Positions 10,151-18,539 of a stretch of 48,502 nt of DNA are shown piece after piece. The notes beneath the pieces were generated by a model. It did no database searches. It was not told where the DNA came from and saw nothing but the letters and a program-made list of their open reading frames with translations. This DNA comes from Anabaena sp. CRKS33. Lineage in GTDB: Bacteria; Cyanobacteriota; Cyanobacteriia; Cyanobacteriales; Nostocaceae. Location: positions 1 to 48,502 of the forward strand of contig LJOT01000004.1 of the NCBI GenBank assembly GCA_001672075.1. The letters are read 5' to 3'. Positions within the stretch are counted from its first letter, which is position 1. Every line of letters starts with the position of its first letter. Made by a program: the position numbers and the translations under genes.

Positions 10151-10390
10151 ATGACTATGGAAATTACTTTTTTACCAGATGATGTTACTGTTAATGCTCA
10201 AGTGGGAGAACCTTTATTAGATGTAGCAGAACGGGCTGGGGTGTCAATTCCCACGGGTTGTCTGATGGGTACTTGTCATGCTTGTACGGTAGAATTGGAT
10301 GATGGGGAAATTGTCCGGGCTTGTATTACCGCAGTTCCACCCAGAAAAGAGAAATTAACCATACATCTTTTTAGTGATCCAAGTTGGTGA
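10151..10390 (+). CDS. Small [2Fe-2S] ferredoxin-like protein
   Basis: A 79-residue protein with the beta-grasp ferredoxin pattern and four cysteines at 37, 42, 45 and 58 (GC-x4-C-x2-C-x12-C; motif GCLMGTCHACTVEL, then RACIT). The short spacing to the fourth cysteine resembles the N-terminal [2Fe-2S] domain of molybdenum hydroxylases rather than photosynthetic PetF, where about 29 residues separate them. It is probably a soluble one-electron carrier; the partner is unknown. Either ATG (10151 or 10157) could be the start. It lies 49 nt after the WD40 gene on the same strand and could be co-transcribed with it. Confidence 0.85.
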   Translation: MTMEITFLPDDVTVNAQVGEPLLDVAERAGVSIPTGCLMGTCHACTVELDDGEIVRACITAVPPRKEKLTIHLFSDPSW

Positions 10391-10469
10391 TCTTTAGACA
10401 TTTATTAAAAATAACAGCGTATTACCATCAGGGTTCGGAAATTCCTGTAAATATGCGTCACCAGAAACC

Positions 10470-10503
10470 GTTGTAGGGACAATTCATGAATTGTCCCTAC
10501 AAC
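10470..10503. repeat. Perfect 34-bp palindrome
   Basis: GTTGTAGGGACAATTCA is followed directly by its exact reverse complement, so the stem has 17 bp and no spacer. It starts 80 nt after the ferredoxin-like gene. No T-tract follows, so it looks more like a dispersed REP-type palindrome than a classical terminator, although it could still shape transcript ends. Confidence 0.85.
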
Positions 10504-10652
10504 CTTGACCAGAGGTATTTAATTATGCAATTATGATTTTATAGTTTTTGTCAACTACCTTGAGATAGTTGGATAAATAGAAATTAGTGTTTAATTATGA
10601 TCATGTCATTAAACCGGACATAAATTGATGTTTAAGCTCTATTATACAATAT

Positions 10653-11444
10653 ATGCGGCGATCTACCCCAGATAATTACCAAAATTACCAAAATTACCCA
10701 GATTTTATCCGACAACTGATAACTTTATTAGCTGTTGTTGGTTCTTTTTTAGTGAATGTAGCATTAAATATTTTTCCACCCTATGGACTTCCCTTAGATG
10801 CGGTTTATGAAAAATTTTACCAAGGTGTACTAATTATACCTGCTAACTATGCTTTTGGAATATGGGGACTGATTTATTTAGGATTATTCACTTTAGCAAT
10901 TTATCAATTTCTCCCATACAAAGGAAAGGATGATGACTTACGTAAGATAGGATATTTATTAGTTATTGCTTGTATTTTTCAAAGTATTTGGTTGTATTTA
11001 TTTCTATCTAGATTCTTTACCCTTTCTGTGGTGGCCATGTTCGGTATTTTAGTACCATTAATGGTTATTTATCATATTTTACGTATTGGCAGAAAGCGTA
11101 TATCTGGGAGAAAAAAGTTATGTTTACATATTCCCGTGAGTATTTATCTGAGTTGGACTAGTGTTGCAACTATGGTGAATGTGGCTTGTGTGCTATATTT
11201 TTATGGTTGGAATGGTTGGGGACTTAATCATCAAGTATGGGCTATAATCATGCTTGTGATAGCTGCAACAATTGCGACTTTAATCATAATTACGTGCAAT
11301 GATATTATTTATGTTTATGTGACATTTTGGACATTAATAGCGATCGCTATTAGACATAGTAACATTGATTTAGTGCGGAATTTAGGGATATTTTTACCAA
11401 TGATTTGCCTGGTAGTGGCACTAATTAAACGTTCACGTGAATAA
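10653..11444 (+). CDS. TspO/MBR-like (tryptophan-rich sensory protein family) membrane protein
   Basis: A 263-residue, strongly hydrophobic protein with about seven membrane helices. The segment IIPANYAFGIWGLIYLGL and the surrounding Trp/Tyr-rich helices resemble the TspO/peripheral benzodiazepine receptor family, whose members bind tetrapyrroles and affect stress or pigment responses. It is longer than the classical 160-residue TspO. The N-terminus carries a small Asn-Tyr repeat (NYQNYQNYPDF) encoded by CAAAATTAC-like direct repeats. The start is ATG at 10653. It appears to be a single-gene unit; the function is inferred from family resemblance only. Confidence 0.65.
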   Translation: MRRSTPDNYQNYQNYPDFIRQLITLLAVVGSFLVNVALNIFPPYGLPLDAVYEKFYQGVLIIPANYAFGIWGLIYLGLFTLAIYQFLPYKGKDDDLRKIGYLLVIACIFQSIWLYLFLSRFFTLSVVAMFGILVPLMVIYHILRIGRKRISGRKKLCLHIPVSIYLSWTSVATMVNVACVLYFYGWNGWGLNHQVWAIIMLVIAATIATLIIITCNDIIYVYVTFWTLIAIAIRHSNIDLVRNLGIFLPMICLVVALIKRSRE

Positions 11445-11503
11445 AAATTATTTTAAACGCAGATAGAGGCCAAAATCAAAAATTACCCTGATTAAATTCT
11501 GAC

Positions 11504-11645
11504 TCTTTGCGCCTTTGCGCCTTTGCGTGAGGTAAATGTCGTGATTGATGTTATTCTGTTTTTGAGACATCCATCTTTTAAATGATTAAACTTGGTAATT
11601 ATGTGTTGTTTCGCGCAAAGATGCAAAGGAGCAAAGGCGCAAAGT
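11504..11645. repeat. Inverted-repeat element (MITE-like), CTTTGCGCC family
   Basis: The left arm at 11504-11532 (CTTTGCGCCTTTGCGCCTTT followed by GCGTGAGG) and the right arm at 11609-11645, read on the opposite strand, share the CTTTGCGCCTTTGC core in inverted orientation about 75 nt apart. The same word family occurs inside lnt at about 13365-13391. It is a dispersed repeat that could fold as a long hairpin. There is no ORF between the arms. It occupies most of the 304-base gap between the TspO-like gene and the toxin-like gene. Confidence 0.7.
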
Positions 11646-11748
11646 GAAAATGTATTTAATTAGAATAAATAGGTAGTATCTCTAGTAATAGTTTTTTGTC
11701 AAGCATTATACTATTTAATACACAAATTAAAGACTAAAAGCCCACTTA

Positions 11749-12096
11749 ATGGACAACACACCAATTACTCTTTATAGACAAGGAAATGCCAGTTCTCCCA
11801 GAATGGATAATGTTCGCCCTGATAAGGATATTGCTTGCTATGATAAAGATGGACAAGTATGGGTTGTGACCACGTTAGCAGATGGGGAATCAACAGGTGG
11901 AATATCAACATTTGCTAATCCAGGTTATGGTAAAAATTGGTGGCAATTACAAGCAGGAACAAAAATACCAGAACAGCTAGAATTAGTTAATGACTATGAT
12001 AATCATTGGCTGTGGAAGCCCATTCAAGATATGCCATTGGAGGATTATAAAGAAGCATTACAACAGATAGGCACATATTTCTCTAAAGTTAATTAA
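11749..12096 (+). CDS. Tse2-like ADP-ribosyltransferase toxin (putative)
   Basis: A 115-residue protein. By eye it follows the order of conserved elements in Pseudomonas Tse2, a small ADP-ribosyltransferase-fold toxin. These are an N-terminal ITLYR, then RPDKDI, then GGISTF (Tse2 GGTSVF), then AGTKIPEQLELVND (Tse2 DGTDIPPDLKV), then HW...P...M near the C-terminus (Tse2 HYTIMPAKPM). It is shorter than Tse2 (about 158 residues) and has no signal peptide. It is followed after 34 nt by a small acidic helical protein, the same gene order as tse2-tsi2. No type VI secretion genes are nearby, so it would act as a chromosomal toxin-antitoxin unit. The assignment rests on motif reading alone. Confidence 0.62.
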   Translation: MDNTPITLYRQGNASSPRMDNVRPDKDIACYDKDGQVWVVTTLADGESTGGISTFANPGYGKNWWQLQAGTKIPEQLELVNDYDNHWLWKPIQDMPLEDYKEALQQIGTYFSKVN

Positions 12097-12116
12097 TAAT
12101 AGTTACAGTCATCATG

Positions 12117-12133
12117 GGAAGGAATTAGCTATG
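12117..12133 (+). promoter_or_regulatory. Strong ribosome-binding site of the antitoxin-like gene
   Basis: GGGAAGGAATTAGCTATG contains an AAGGA core 8-9 nt before the ATG. This is clearly better than the site before the toxin-like gene, where none is visible. Stronger translation of the antitoxin than of the toxin is usual in toxin-antitoxin operons. Confidence 0.6.
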
Positions 12134-12490
12134 GATTTATCATTTAAAGACATCAAATTCATGATTGAAGCTGTTGATAATTTGATGGTCAAATACCAAG
12201 AAAGAATCAGTCAAATTGAAGACTCGGATGAATATGAAGATGAAGTTTCTGATCTAGGGAATGATATAATGTTTTTATCATCACTTCGTAAAAAAATAGA
12301 TGATAGTTTAAACGATAGTCTGAATCCGAAAGTAGATGCTAACGCTTCAACAAAATATGTCAGCAAGAGGAGAAAAGATATATGGAAAATCACAAAGATA
12401 CCCACCCCAAAAACCCCAAAATCAATAAAACAATCATCAACCAATCTCCCCAACGCACATATAAAGTCTGAGTTTGACGAGGATAAATAG
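12131..12490 (+). CDS. Putative Tsi2-like acidic antitoxin/immunity protein
   Basis: A 119-residue protein. The first 62 residues are acidic and helix-forming (MDLSFKDIKFMIEAVDNLMV, then IEDSDEYEDEVSDLGNDIMF). Length, charge and the M-(D/N)-L start resemble Tsi2, the small helical dimer that neutralises Tse2. A basic, proline-containing tail follows (about 75-119); it looks disordered and may be accidental read-through. Its codons from 12390 on lie antisense to the end of lnt, a 101-nt tail-to-tail overlap. A strong Shine-Dalgarno (GGAAGGAATTAGCT before ATG) supports the start. The function is inferred from position and shape. Confidence 0.55.
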   Translation: MDLSFKDIKFMIEAVDNLMVKYQERISQIEDSDEYEDEVSDLGNDIMFLSSLRKKIDDSLNDSLNPKVDANASTKYVSKRRKDIWKITKIPTPKTPKSIKQSSTNLPNAHIKSEFDEDK

Positions 12491-13985
12491 TTTCTGCGTG
12501 GGTTTCATAGGTATTATATCCTGATTTCCATAAAGTTTCACCATGAGGATTAATAAATGCAGAATAGCCCGTATTTGTTGCCCTTACAGCCCATCTATCA
12601 GTTTCAATTGCCCGCATGATATCCTGGGCATGGTGTTGATTTGCCATTGCTGGCGTATAATGAGCATCATTAGAAGAACTGAGGATAAATTTCCCACCCA
12701 TAGCAGCTTGATAACGAAAATTTTCCGCAAAAGCTGATTCATAACAAATACCAATAATCACCCTACCAAAAGGAGTATCAAAAATTTGATTAACTTGACC
12801 CGGAACTTGATGTGCTTCTAGTGGTGATAAACGTTGAATAATTCCTCCTAAAACATTCTCAAAAGGAATATATTCTCCTAATGGTACAAGTTTAGATTTA
12901 TCGTAACGGCTGGTAATTTCCCCATTTCCCAAAACAGTAAATAGACTATTTGTATAACTACTTCCTTGTTCACCAAAAGCACCTATCCAAGCTATAACAC
13001 CTCGTTCTCGAATAGCATCAAATAAGGGAGTTTGAGCTAATTTACTAACAAAAATAGGTAGAGAAGCTTCTGGAGTAAGAACAGCTTGGACACCTTGATT
13101 AGTTAAATTTAAATATCCTTGAGTATAAGCTGTCATAGCCCGATTTAACCCTTGAGGAAGAACCTTAATTTTATTAGGAATATTACCTTGAATAATGCCA
13201 ATTTTTAAAGCTGTATTTGGGGTAAAATTCAAGGGGTTGCTATAGAGGATAAGGCCAATCAAATGGGAGGTAATTAATAGGGTGGTGGCTAGGATTAAGT
13301 GGGAATTAACGAACCACAGAGGCACGGAGGACACAGAGGTTTTTGCATGAGGTTTTCTTTCTTCCTTTGCGTCTTCGCGCCTTTGCGTGAGATATTCAGC
13401 AATAAAGCCATTAAAAGCGACAATTACCGCAGTGACAGTATTCGGTCCTGAAAGTTGTCCTAAATGGAGAATTACGAGATTGTATGGTGATTGAGTGTAA
13501 GCTAGAGAACTCCACCATAAAGGTCCGGCACTCCAGAGGCTTTCTAAGCTACACCAAAGGGTTGTACCAATGAGGACACGCAAATAAGGGTTTCCCCTGT
13601 CTAGACGCACCATTAAAACCGCCCAAATAGAGACGAAAATTCCGCCCCAGAGGCTAATAAATGCCCAGCAAAACACGGTAATAATTAAGCTTGGTAGCCA
13701 AGGGACACCTAGCCAGTCCATGGGATGAATACCTGTAATCCATGATATGGCAACTCCGTGATAACCGATACCCCAAATGAAGCCAAGAACAGGGGGAGAT
13801 GGATAATTTTTGTCTGTTTTTGGTGTAAATTTAACTACTAGCATCCACAAGGGGGCTAGGGATACCCAGGCTAAGAACCATGCACCAATAGGGGCGACGG
13901 TTGTTCCCATGAATATGCCACTGAGGAGAGACAAGGTATAATATGTAATATTATTAGTAAGTTTTAACGGTCTAAGTTTGATCAT
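12390..13985 (-). CDS. lnt: Apolipoprotein N-acyltransferase
   Basis: A 531-residue integral membrane enzyme that N-acylates the lipid-modified cysteine of lipoproteins. An N-terminal multi-helix membrane region is followed by a nitrilase-like domain with the expected E-K-C triad elements: LTPEASLP (Glu306), YDKSKLVPLGEYIPFE, and IGICYESAF. One more hydrophobic helix lies at the C-terminus. The ATG overlaps the stop of the preceding NRPS gene (ATGA, 13982-13985), so translation is probably coupled. Between the membrane part and the catalytic domain, residues about 199-226 are a low-conservation segment (EDAKEERKPHAKTSVSSVPL) encoded by a dispersed repeat. The 3' end overlaps the convergent antitoxin-like gene by 101 nt. 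Confidence 0.93.
   Translation of the reverse strand: MIKLRPLKLTNNITYYTLSLLSGIFMGTTVAPIGAWFLAWVSLAPLWMLVVKFTPKTDKNYPSPPVLGFIWGIGYHGVAISWITGIHPMDWLGVPWLPSLIITVFCWAFISLWGGIFVSIWAVLMVRLDRGNPYLRVLIGTTLWCSLESLWSAGPLWWSSLAYTQSPYNLVILHLGQLSGPNTVTAVIVAFNGFIAEYLTQRREDAKEERKPHAKTSVSSVPLWFVNSHLILATTLLITSHLIGLILYSNPLNFTPNTALKIGIIQGNIPNKIKVLPQGLNRAMTAYTQGYLNLTNQGVQAVLTPEASLPIFVSKLAQTPLFDAIRERGVIAWIGAFGEQGSSYTNSLFTVLGNGEITSRYDKSKLVPLGEYIPFENVLGGIIQRLSPLEAHQVPGQVNQIFDTPFGRVIIGICYESAFAENFRYQAAMGGKFILSSSNDAHYTPAMANQHHAQDIMRAIETDRWAVRATNTGYSAFINPHGETLWKSGYNTYETHAETIYPRQTQTLYVRWGDWLMIVLLILGFLGWVSL
13309..13391. repeat. Dispersed repeat inserted in frame within lnt
   Basis: The segment reads GAACCACAGAGGCACGGAGG, then ACACAGAGG, and ends with CTTTGCGTCTTCGCGCCTTT followed by GCGTGAGA. 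Both ends belong to word families of cyanobacterial intergenic repeats, and the second matches the element at 11504-11645. Its length keeps the lnt frame open, adding about 28 polar residues. Confidence 0.75.
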
Positions 13986-16900
13986 GTGCTGTAAATGAAA
14001 TTGTCATTTTTAAAATATTGGCTGAGTAACTTTTCGTTTATTGGCGGACAATTAATATTAGCACCAAATAATCCCTTAACTGTATTTTGATAATCGAATT
14101 TTGGTTCGGGGATTTTTTGCTGTGAAGTTGGTGGAAAGAATGCAGACATAATTTCTAATTTTTTATCTGCTGATTTTTGCATCAGATTAATTAATTGGGA
14201 GTACCATTCCTCATAACTAATTTGTGGTAATTGATAACCTAGTTGACGCATTAAATTAAATAAGTGATTCATGGATATAATCTGCGGGTTTAGTAAGTGA
14301 AAAGCTTTTCCTAAAGACTCTTTTTGAAAAGATAAATATACAATTGCTTGACTGACATAATCAACTGGTGTTAAATTATCTTCCCAGTCAATGTTAGGTG
14401 TTGCTCCTAATTGCATACAAGTTGTAATGATTCTGGAAAATAAATCTTCAGGATTGCAAATACCAATTTGGCTATGACCGATAATTCTAGCTGCTCTATA
14501 TATTGTAACAGGTAAACCCCTTTCCCTTGCTTGCATTACTAACTTTTCTGCTACCCATTTACTTTGACGATATCCACCTCCTAATCCTTGATAATAGTCT
14601 AAAGGATCTGATTCTAGTAATACTTCATTTTCAGGATAATTTTCTGGACAGAAAACGGAAGTAGTAGAAACAAAATGTACAGGTTTAATTTTAATTTGAC
14701 TTGCTAAACGTAAAATCTCTTGAGTACCTAGTACATTAGCAGGTTTTAAAACTGAATAAGGATAAATCAAATTTACAGAAGCACCATTATGATAAATAAT
14801 ATCAATTTGACTAGCTAAATATTGAAATTCTTTTTCAGATAATCCCAGGAGATTTTTTTCTAAATTTCCAATGATAGGTATAATTCTTTGACTATACTGT
14901 TCATTCCATAGCTGATAAAATGATAGCTTGTTTTTCAACTTATTCCTAGCTTCAGAAACATTCTCAGCGCGGACTAAACAATGAATATTGGCTGAGGTTT
15001 TTTCTAAAAGTTCATGTAATAGATGAACACCTAAAAAACCAGTTGCACCAGTTAAGAGAATATGTTGTAACTTATTAGTAAATTGTTGAGATGGATTTTG
15101 TGGTTTAATGCTAGAATCTAAAATAGCATCAACATAAAAATCGTCACTAAGAGTGATATGATCTGCGGTTTGCAATAACTGATTAATGACTTTTGTTAAA
15201 CCTGCTATTGTTGGTTCTGTAAATAAATATTGTAATGGTAAATCTATTTCTAGGGTTTCTCTAATTCTAGATATAATTTGGATGGTTGCTAAAGAATGTC
15301 CACCTAAGTTAAAAAAGTTTTCCTCAACGCTAACTTTTTCTAAACCTAAAACTTGACACCAAATTTCTGCTAATTTCTGCTCAAGGGGATGACGAGGTAA
15401 TATATAATCAGTTTCATGATTTAATTCTAGCATTAATGCAGATAAAGCCCGACGATTGATTTTTCCTGTAGGGGTTAAGGGTAATTCTGCTAATCTGACA
15501 AAGAACGCGGGAAGCATATAATCTGGTAAGTTTTGCTTCAAGAAAGAACGTAAATCCTGTTGAATATTGCTATGGTCTTCGGTGACAACATAAGCGACTA
15601 ATTGCTTATTTCCCGGTTGAATTTCTCTGACAATTACTGCTGATGATTTAACTAAAGAATGTTGTGCTAAAACTGCTTCAATTTCTCCTAATTCAATTCT
15701 AAAACCACGAATTTTAACTTGATCATCAATGCGACCTAAAAATTCAATATTTCCATCTGGTAAATATCTAGCTAAATCTCCAGTTTTGTATAATCTTGAT
15801 GATTTGGAACTGGGAATGGGATTGGATATAAATTTCTCGTTGGTTAACTGTTTGCGGTTTAAATATCCTCTAGCTAAACCAGCACCACCAATATGTAATT
15901 CCCCAGGTATACCTATAGGAACAAGTTGTAAATTTTGATCAAGAATATATATTTCTGTGTTAGCAATAGGACGACCAATAGGTACAGAATAAGTGGTATT
16001 TAATTGATAATTTACTGGAAGTTGATAAACTGTACTGGTGATAGTAGTTTCAGTGAGTCCATAAGCATTTATCCACTGAATATTTTGTCCTTTTTCTGCT
16101 ACTAATTTTTGCCATAAAGCTAATTTTTCCAGTAAAACTTGATCGCTACCTGTGATAACTAAACGTAAACTATCAGGAATTTGACTGACTTTCCTATCTA
16201 TTTCTAATACCCATTCTTGCCAGTAAGGTGCAGGTAAATTGACGACTGTTAAACTTTCTTGTCCTAAAAATTGGCTAAACTCTATTAAATTTGTAAACAT
16301 TTCTTGAGGACGCATGATCAAAGTTGCACCACTTAACCAAGTGGTAAAAATTTCTTCTGCGGCAACATCAAATATAAATGTGGTAAATTGTAAAATCCGA
16401 TCATGACTATTAATTTGATATTTGTCAATGATACTAGTAGCATGATTAACTATATTTTGATGGGTAATCATTACTCCTTTCGGTTTACCCGTTGAACCAG
16501 AAGTATAAATTACATAAGCTAAATTATCTGGTTTTATTCCACTACTTGGTATTTCTATATTTTGCTGAGAAATGATTGTTAAATCTCTATCTAATAAGAT
16601 AATTTTCCCTTGATATGGGGTAAAGGGTGAACTAAGGGAGGTTAATAATTTTTCTTGGGTTAAAATGATCGAAACTTGAGAATCATCTAAGATATCTGCT
16701 AATCTTGATTGAGGATATTTAGGATCTAAAGGTAGATAGGCACCACCAGCTTTAAGAATTGCTAAAATGGCTATTAATATATCTAAAGAACGTTCTAAAT
16801 ACAATCCTACTAATACTTCTGATGTCACACCACAATTTTGTAAATAATTAGCTAATTGGTTAGCTTTTTGGTTTAATTGAGTATAGGTTAATTGTTGATT

Positions 16901-18460
16901 ACCAAATTTAACTGCTATAGCATCTGGTGTTTTTATAACTTGTTGGGCAAATAATTCATGAATACAAAAAGATTCAGGATCATCCTGCTGTGTATTGTTC
17001 CACTTTTCCAAAATTTGCTGTTGTTCAAATGCTGAAATTATAGGTAATTGATTAATAGGTATTTCTGGGTTATTAACAATTCCATTTAACAAGGTTTGGA
17101 AATTTTCTGTCATTCGGCTGATAGTTTCCTGGGTAAATAAATCGCTGCTATACTCCCAAACACCAATTAATTCTGTATCCCTATCTTCTATGATTAAAGA
17201 TAAATCAAATTTTGAAGTTGAATGTTCTCCTAAAAAAGTTTGTAAAGTCAGTCCTGGTAGTTGTAATTTGTCTGTGAGTGAATGCTGAAGATCAAATAAT
17301 ATTTGAAATACAGGATTATAACTCAAGTTGCGTTGTGGATTTAATGCTTCTACTACTTGATTATAAGGGATATCTTGATAATTATGAGCGTTCGTAGCTA
17401 CTTGACGAACTTGGTTGAGAACTTCCCTAAAGTTGGGATTTCCAGTGAGTTTAGTTCTCAAAACTACAGTATTAACAAAATAGCCGATTAATGATTGTAT
17501 TTCCTGACGATTTCTACCGGCCATAGGAGAACCAATTAAAATATCATCTTGACCACTGTAGCGATAGAGTAGAATCACAAAAGCCGCTAACATGGTCATA
17601 AATAATGTAGCGTCTGACTGTTGGGTTAATGTTCTAATTTTTTGGCTTAAATTGCTATTAATTGAAAATTCCCAAATACCTCCGCGAAAAGATTGAATTG
17701 GGGGACGAGGTTTATCTGTCGGTAATTCTAATAATGGTGGTATGTCTGCTAATTGTTCTTTCCAGTAATTTAGTTGTTTTTCTCTAATTTCTGAAGTAAA
17801 TTTTTGTTTTTGCCAAATTGCATAGTCAGCATATTGAATTTGTAAATCTGGTAATGGTGATTTATTTCCTGCTAAATAAGCTCTATAAAGTGTAGATAAT
17901 TCTTGTAATAAAATTCCTGTTGACCAACCATCAGAGATAATATGGTGCATATTTAAAAGCAAAACATAGGAATTTTGATTCAGTTGATAAAGTGTAGATT
18001 GGAATAAATCATCTTCACTTAAATTAAAAATTTTATCAATTTCTTGATTAATTAGTTGTTGGACATTTTGTAATTGTTGTTTAGCGGGAATTTGATCTAA
18101 GTTAATCACTTGCAAGCTAATATTAATTTCTGGTCTAATTACCTGCAAATTCTTAGCTTCTATTTGTTGGAAATTGGTACGTAAAATCTCATGTCGTCTG
18201 ACAATTTCTGTAATTGCTTGTTCTAAAACTGATATATTTAAACTACCACTAATTTGTAATGCAAGAGGCATATTATAAGTGGTATTATCCTGCATTTGGG
18301 ATAAAAACCAGAGTTGTTCTTGACTAAAAGATAGAGGTGCTGGTTCAGAGTTGGGACGAGGAAGAATAATTTCTGTTTGGAGATTAATACCTTTTTTATT
18401 GAGGAGGAGTTTGAGTAAATCGCGTTTCTGATTAGTTAAAGAATTTTCTGTGCTAGTCAT
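13982..18460 (-). CDS. NRPS module C-A-PCP with terminal thioester reductase
   Basis: 1492 residues from the ATG at 18460 (MTSTENSLTN); a TTG at 18538 is open but adds unlikely sequence. The condensation domain has HHIISDG (about residue 170). The adenylation domain has YTSGSTGKPKG (about 650) and NAYGLTETT. The carrier site is LGGHSL (about 1050). The reductase domain has the NADPH motif LTGATGFLG (about 1136) and the YRQSK catalytic pair. The C domain starts LSFSQEQLWFLSQM, the LCL style. Hand-aligned specificity residues: D V E N V T A I T K. Glu at position 239 would suit a basic side chain such as Arg, but this is not decisive. The R domain would release an aldehyde, as in spumigins. It is therefore the last module, and lnt follows with a 4-nt overlap. 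Confidence 0.93.
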   Translation of the reverse strand: MTSTENSLTNQKRDLLKLLLNKKGINLQTEIILPRPNSEPAPLSFSQEQLWFLSQMQDNTTYNMPLALQISGSLNISVLEQAITEIVRRHEILRTNFQQIEAKNLQVIRPEINISLQVINLDQIPAKQQLQNVQQLINQEIDKIFNLSEDDLFQSTLYQLNQNSYVLLLNMHHIISDGWSTGILLQELSTLYRAYLAGNKSPLPDLQIQYADYAIWQKQKFTSEIREKQLNYWKEQLADIPPLLELPTDKPRPPIQSFRGGIWEFSINSNLSQKIRTLTQQSDATLFMTMLAAFVILLYRYSGQDDILIGSPMAGRNRQEIQSLIGYFVNTVVLRTKLTGNPNFREVLNQVRQVATNAHNYQDIPYNQVVEALNPQRNLSYNPVFQILFDLQHSLTDKLQLPGLTLQTFLGEHSTSKFDLSLIIEDRDTELIGVWEYSSDLFTQETISRMTENFQTLLNGIVNNPEIPINQLPIISAFEQQQILEKWNNTQQDDPESFCIHELFAQQVIKTPDAIAVKFGNQQLTYTQLNQKANQLANYLQNCGVTSEVLVGLYLERSLDILIAILAILKAGGAYLPLDPKYPQSRLADILDDSQVSIILTQEKLLTSLSSPFTPYQGKIILLDRDLTIISQQNIEIPSSGIKPDNLAYVIYTSGSTGKPKGVMITHQNIVNHATSIIDKYQINSHDRILQFTTFIFDVAAEEIFTTWLSGATLIMRPQEMFTNLIEFSQFLGQESLTVVNLPAPYWQEWVLEIDRKVSQIPDSLRLVITGSDQVLLEKLALWQKLVAEKGQNIQWINAYGLTETTITSTVYQLPVNYQLNTTYSVPIGRPIANTEIYILDQNLQLVPIGIPGELHIGGAGLARGYLNRKQLTNEKFISNPIPSSKSSRLYKTGDLARYLPDGNIEFLGRIDDQVKIRGFRIELGEIEAVLAQHSLVKSSAVIVREIQPGNKQLVAYVVTEDHSNIQQDLRSFLKQNLPDYMLPAFFVRLAELPLTPTGKINRRALSALMLELNHETDYILPRHPLEQKLAEIWCQVLGLEKVSVEENFFNLGGHSLATIQIISRIRETLEIDLPLQYLFTEPTIAGLTKVINQLLQTADHITLSDDFYVDAILDSSIKPQNPSQQFTNKLQHILLTGATGFLGVHLLHELLEKTSANIHCLVRAENVSEARNKLKNKLSFYQLWNEQYSQRIIPIIGNLEKNLLGLSEKEFQYLASQIDIIYHNGASVNLIYPYSVLKPANVLGTQEILRLASQIKIKPVHFVSTTSVFCPENYPENEVLLESDPLDYYQGLGGGYRQSKWVAEKLVMQARERGLPVTIYRAARIIGHSQIGICNPEDLFSRIITTCMQLGATPNIDWEDNLTPVDYVSQAIVYLSFQKESLGKAFHLLNPQIISMNHLFNLMRQLGYQLPQISYEEWYSQLINLMQKSADKKLEIMSAFFPPTSQQKIPEPKFDYQNTVKGLFGANINCPPINEKLLSQYFKNDNFIYST

Positions 18461-18539
18461 GAGATGTTGTAGTTTAAAGTGAATTAAGTTGTTAGTTTTA
18501 AAAATCAAGATGAAGGGGGATAAATCCCTCACTAACAAG

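Noticed and set aside
12117..12490. Antitoxin-like ORF as a chance ORF antisense to lnt
   Set aside because: Only its last 101 nt overlap lnt; the acidic first part lies outside lnt and has a strong ribosome-binding site.
18461..18538. TTG start extending the C-A-PCP-R protein by 26 residues
   Set aside because: The extension is unlike NRPS N-termini, and an ATG at 18460 gives the usual start.
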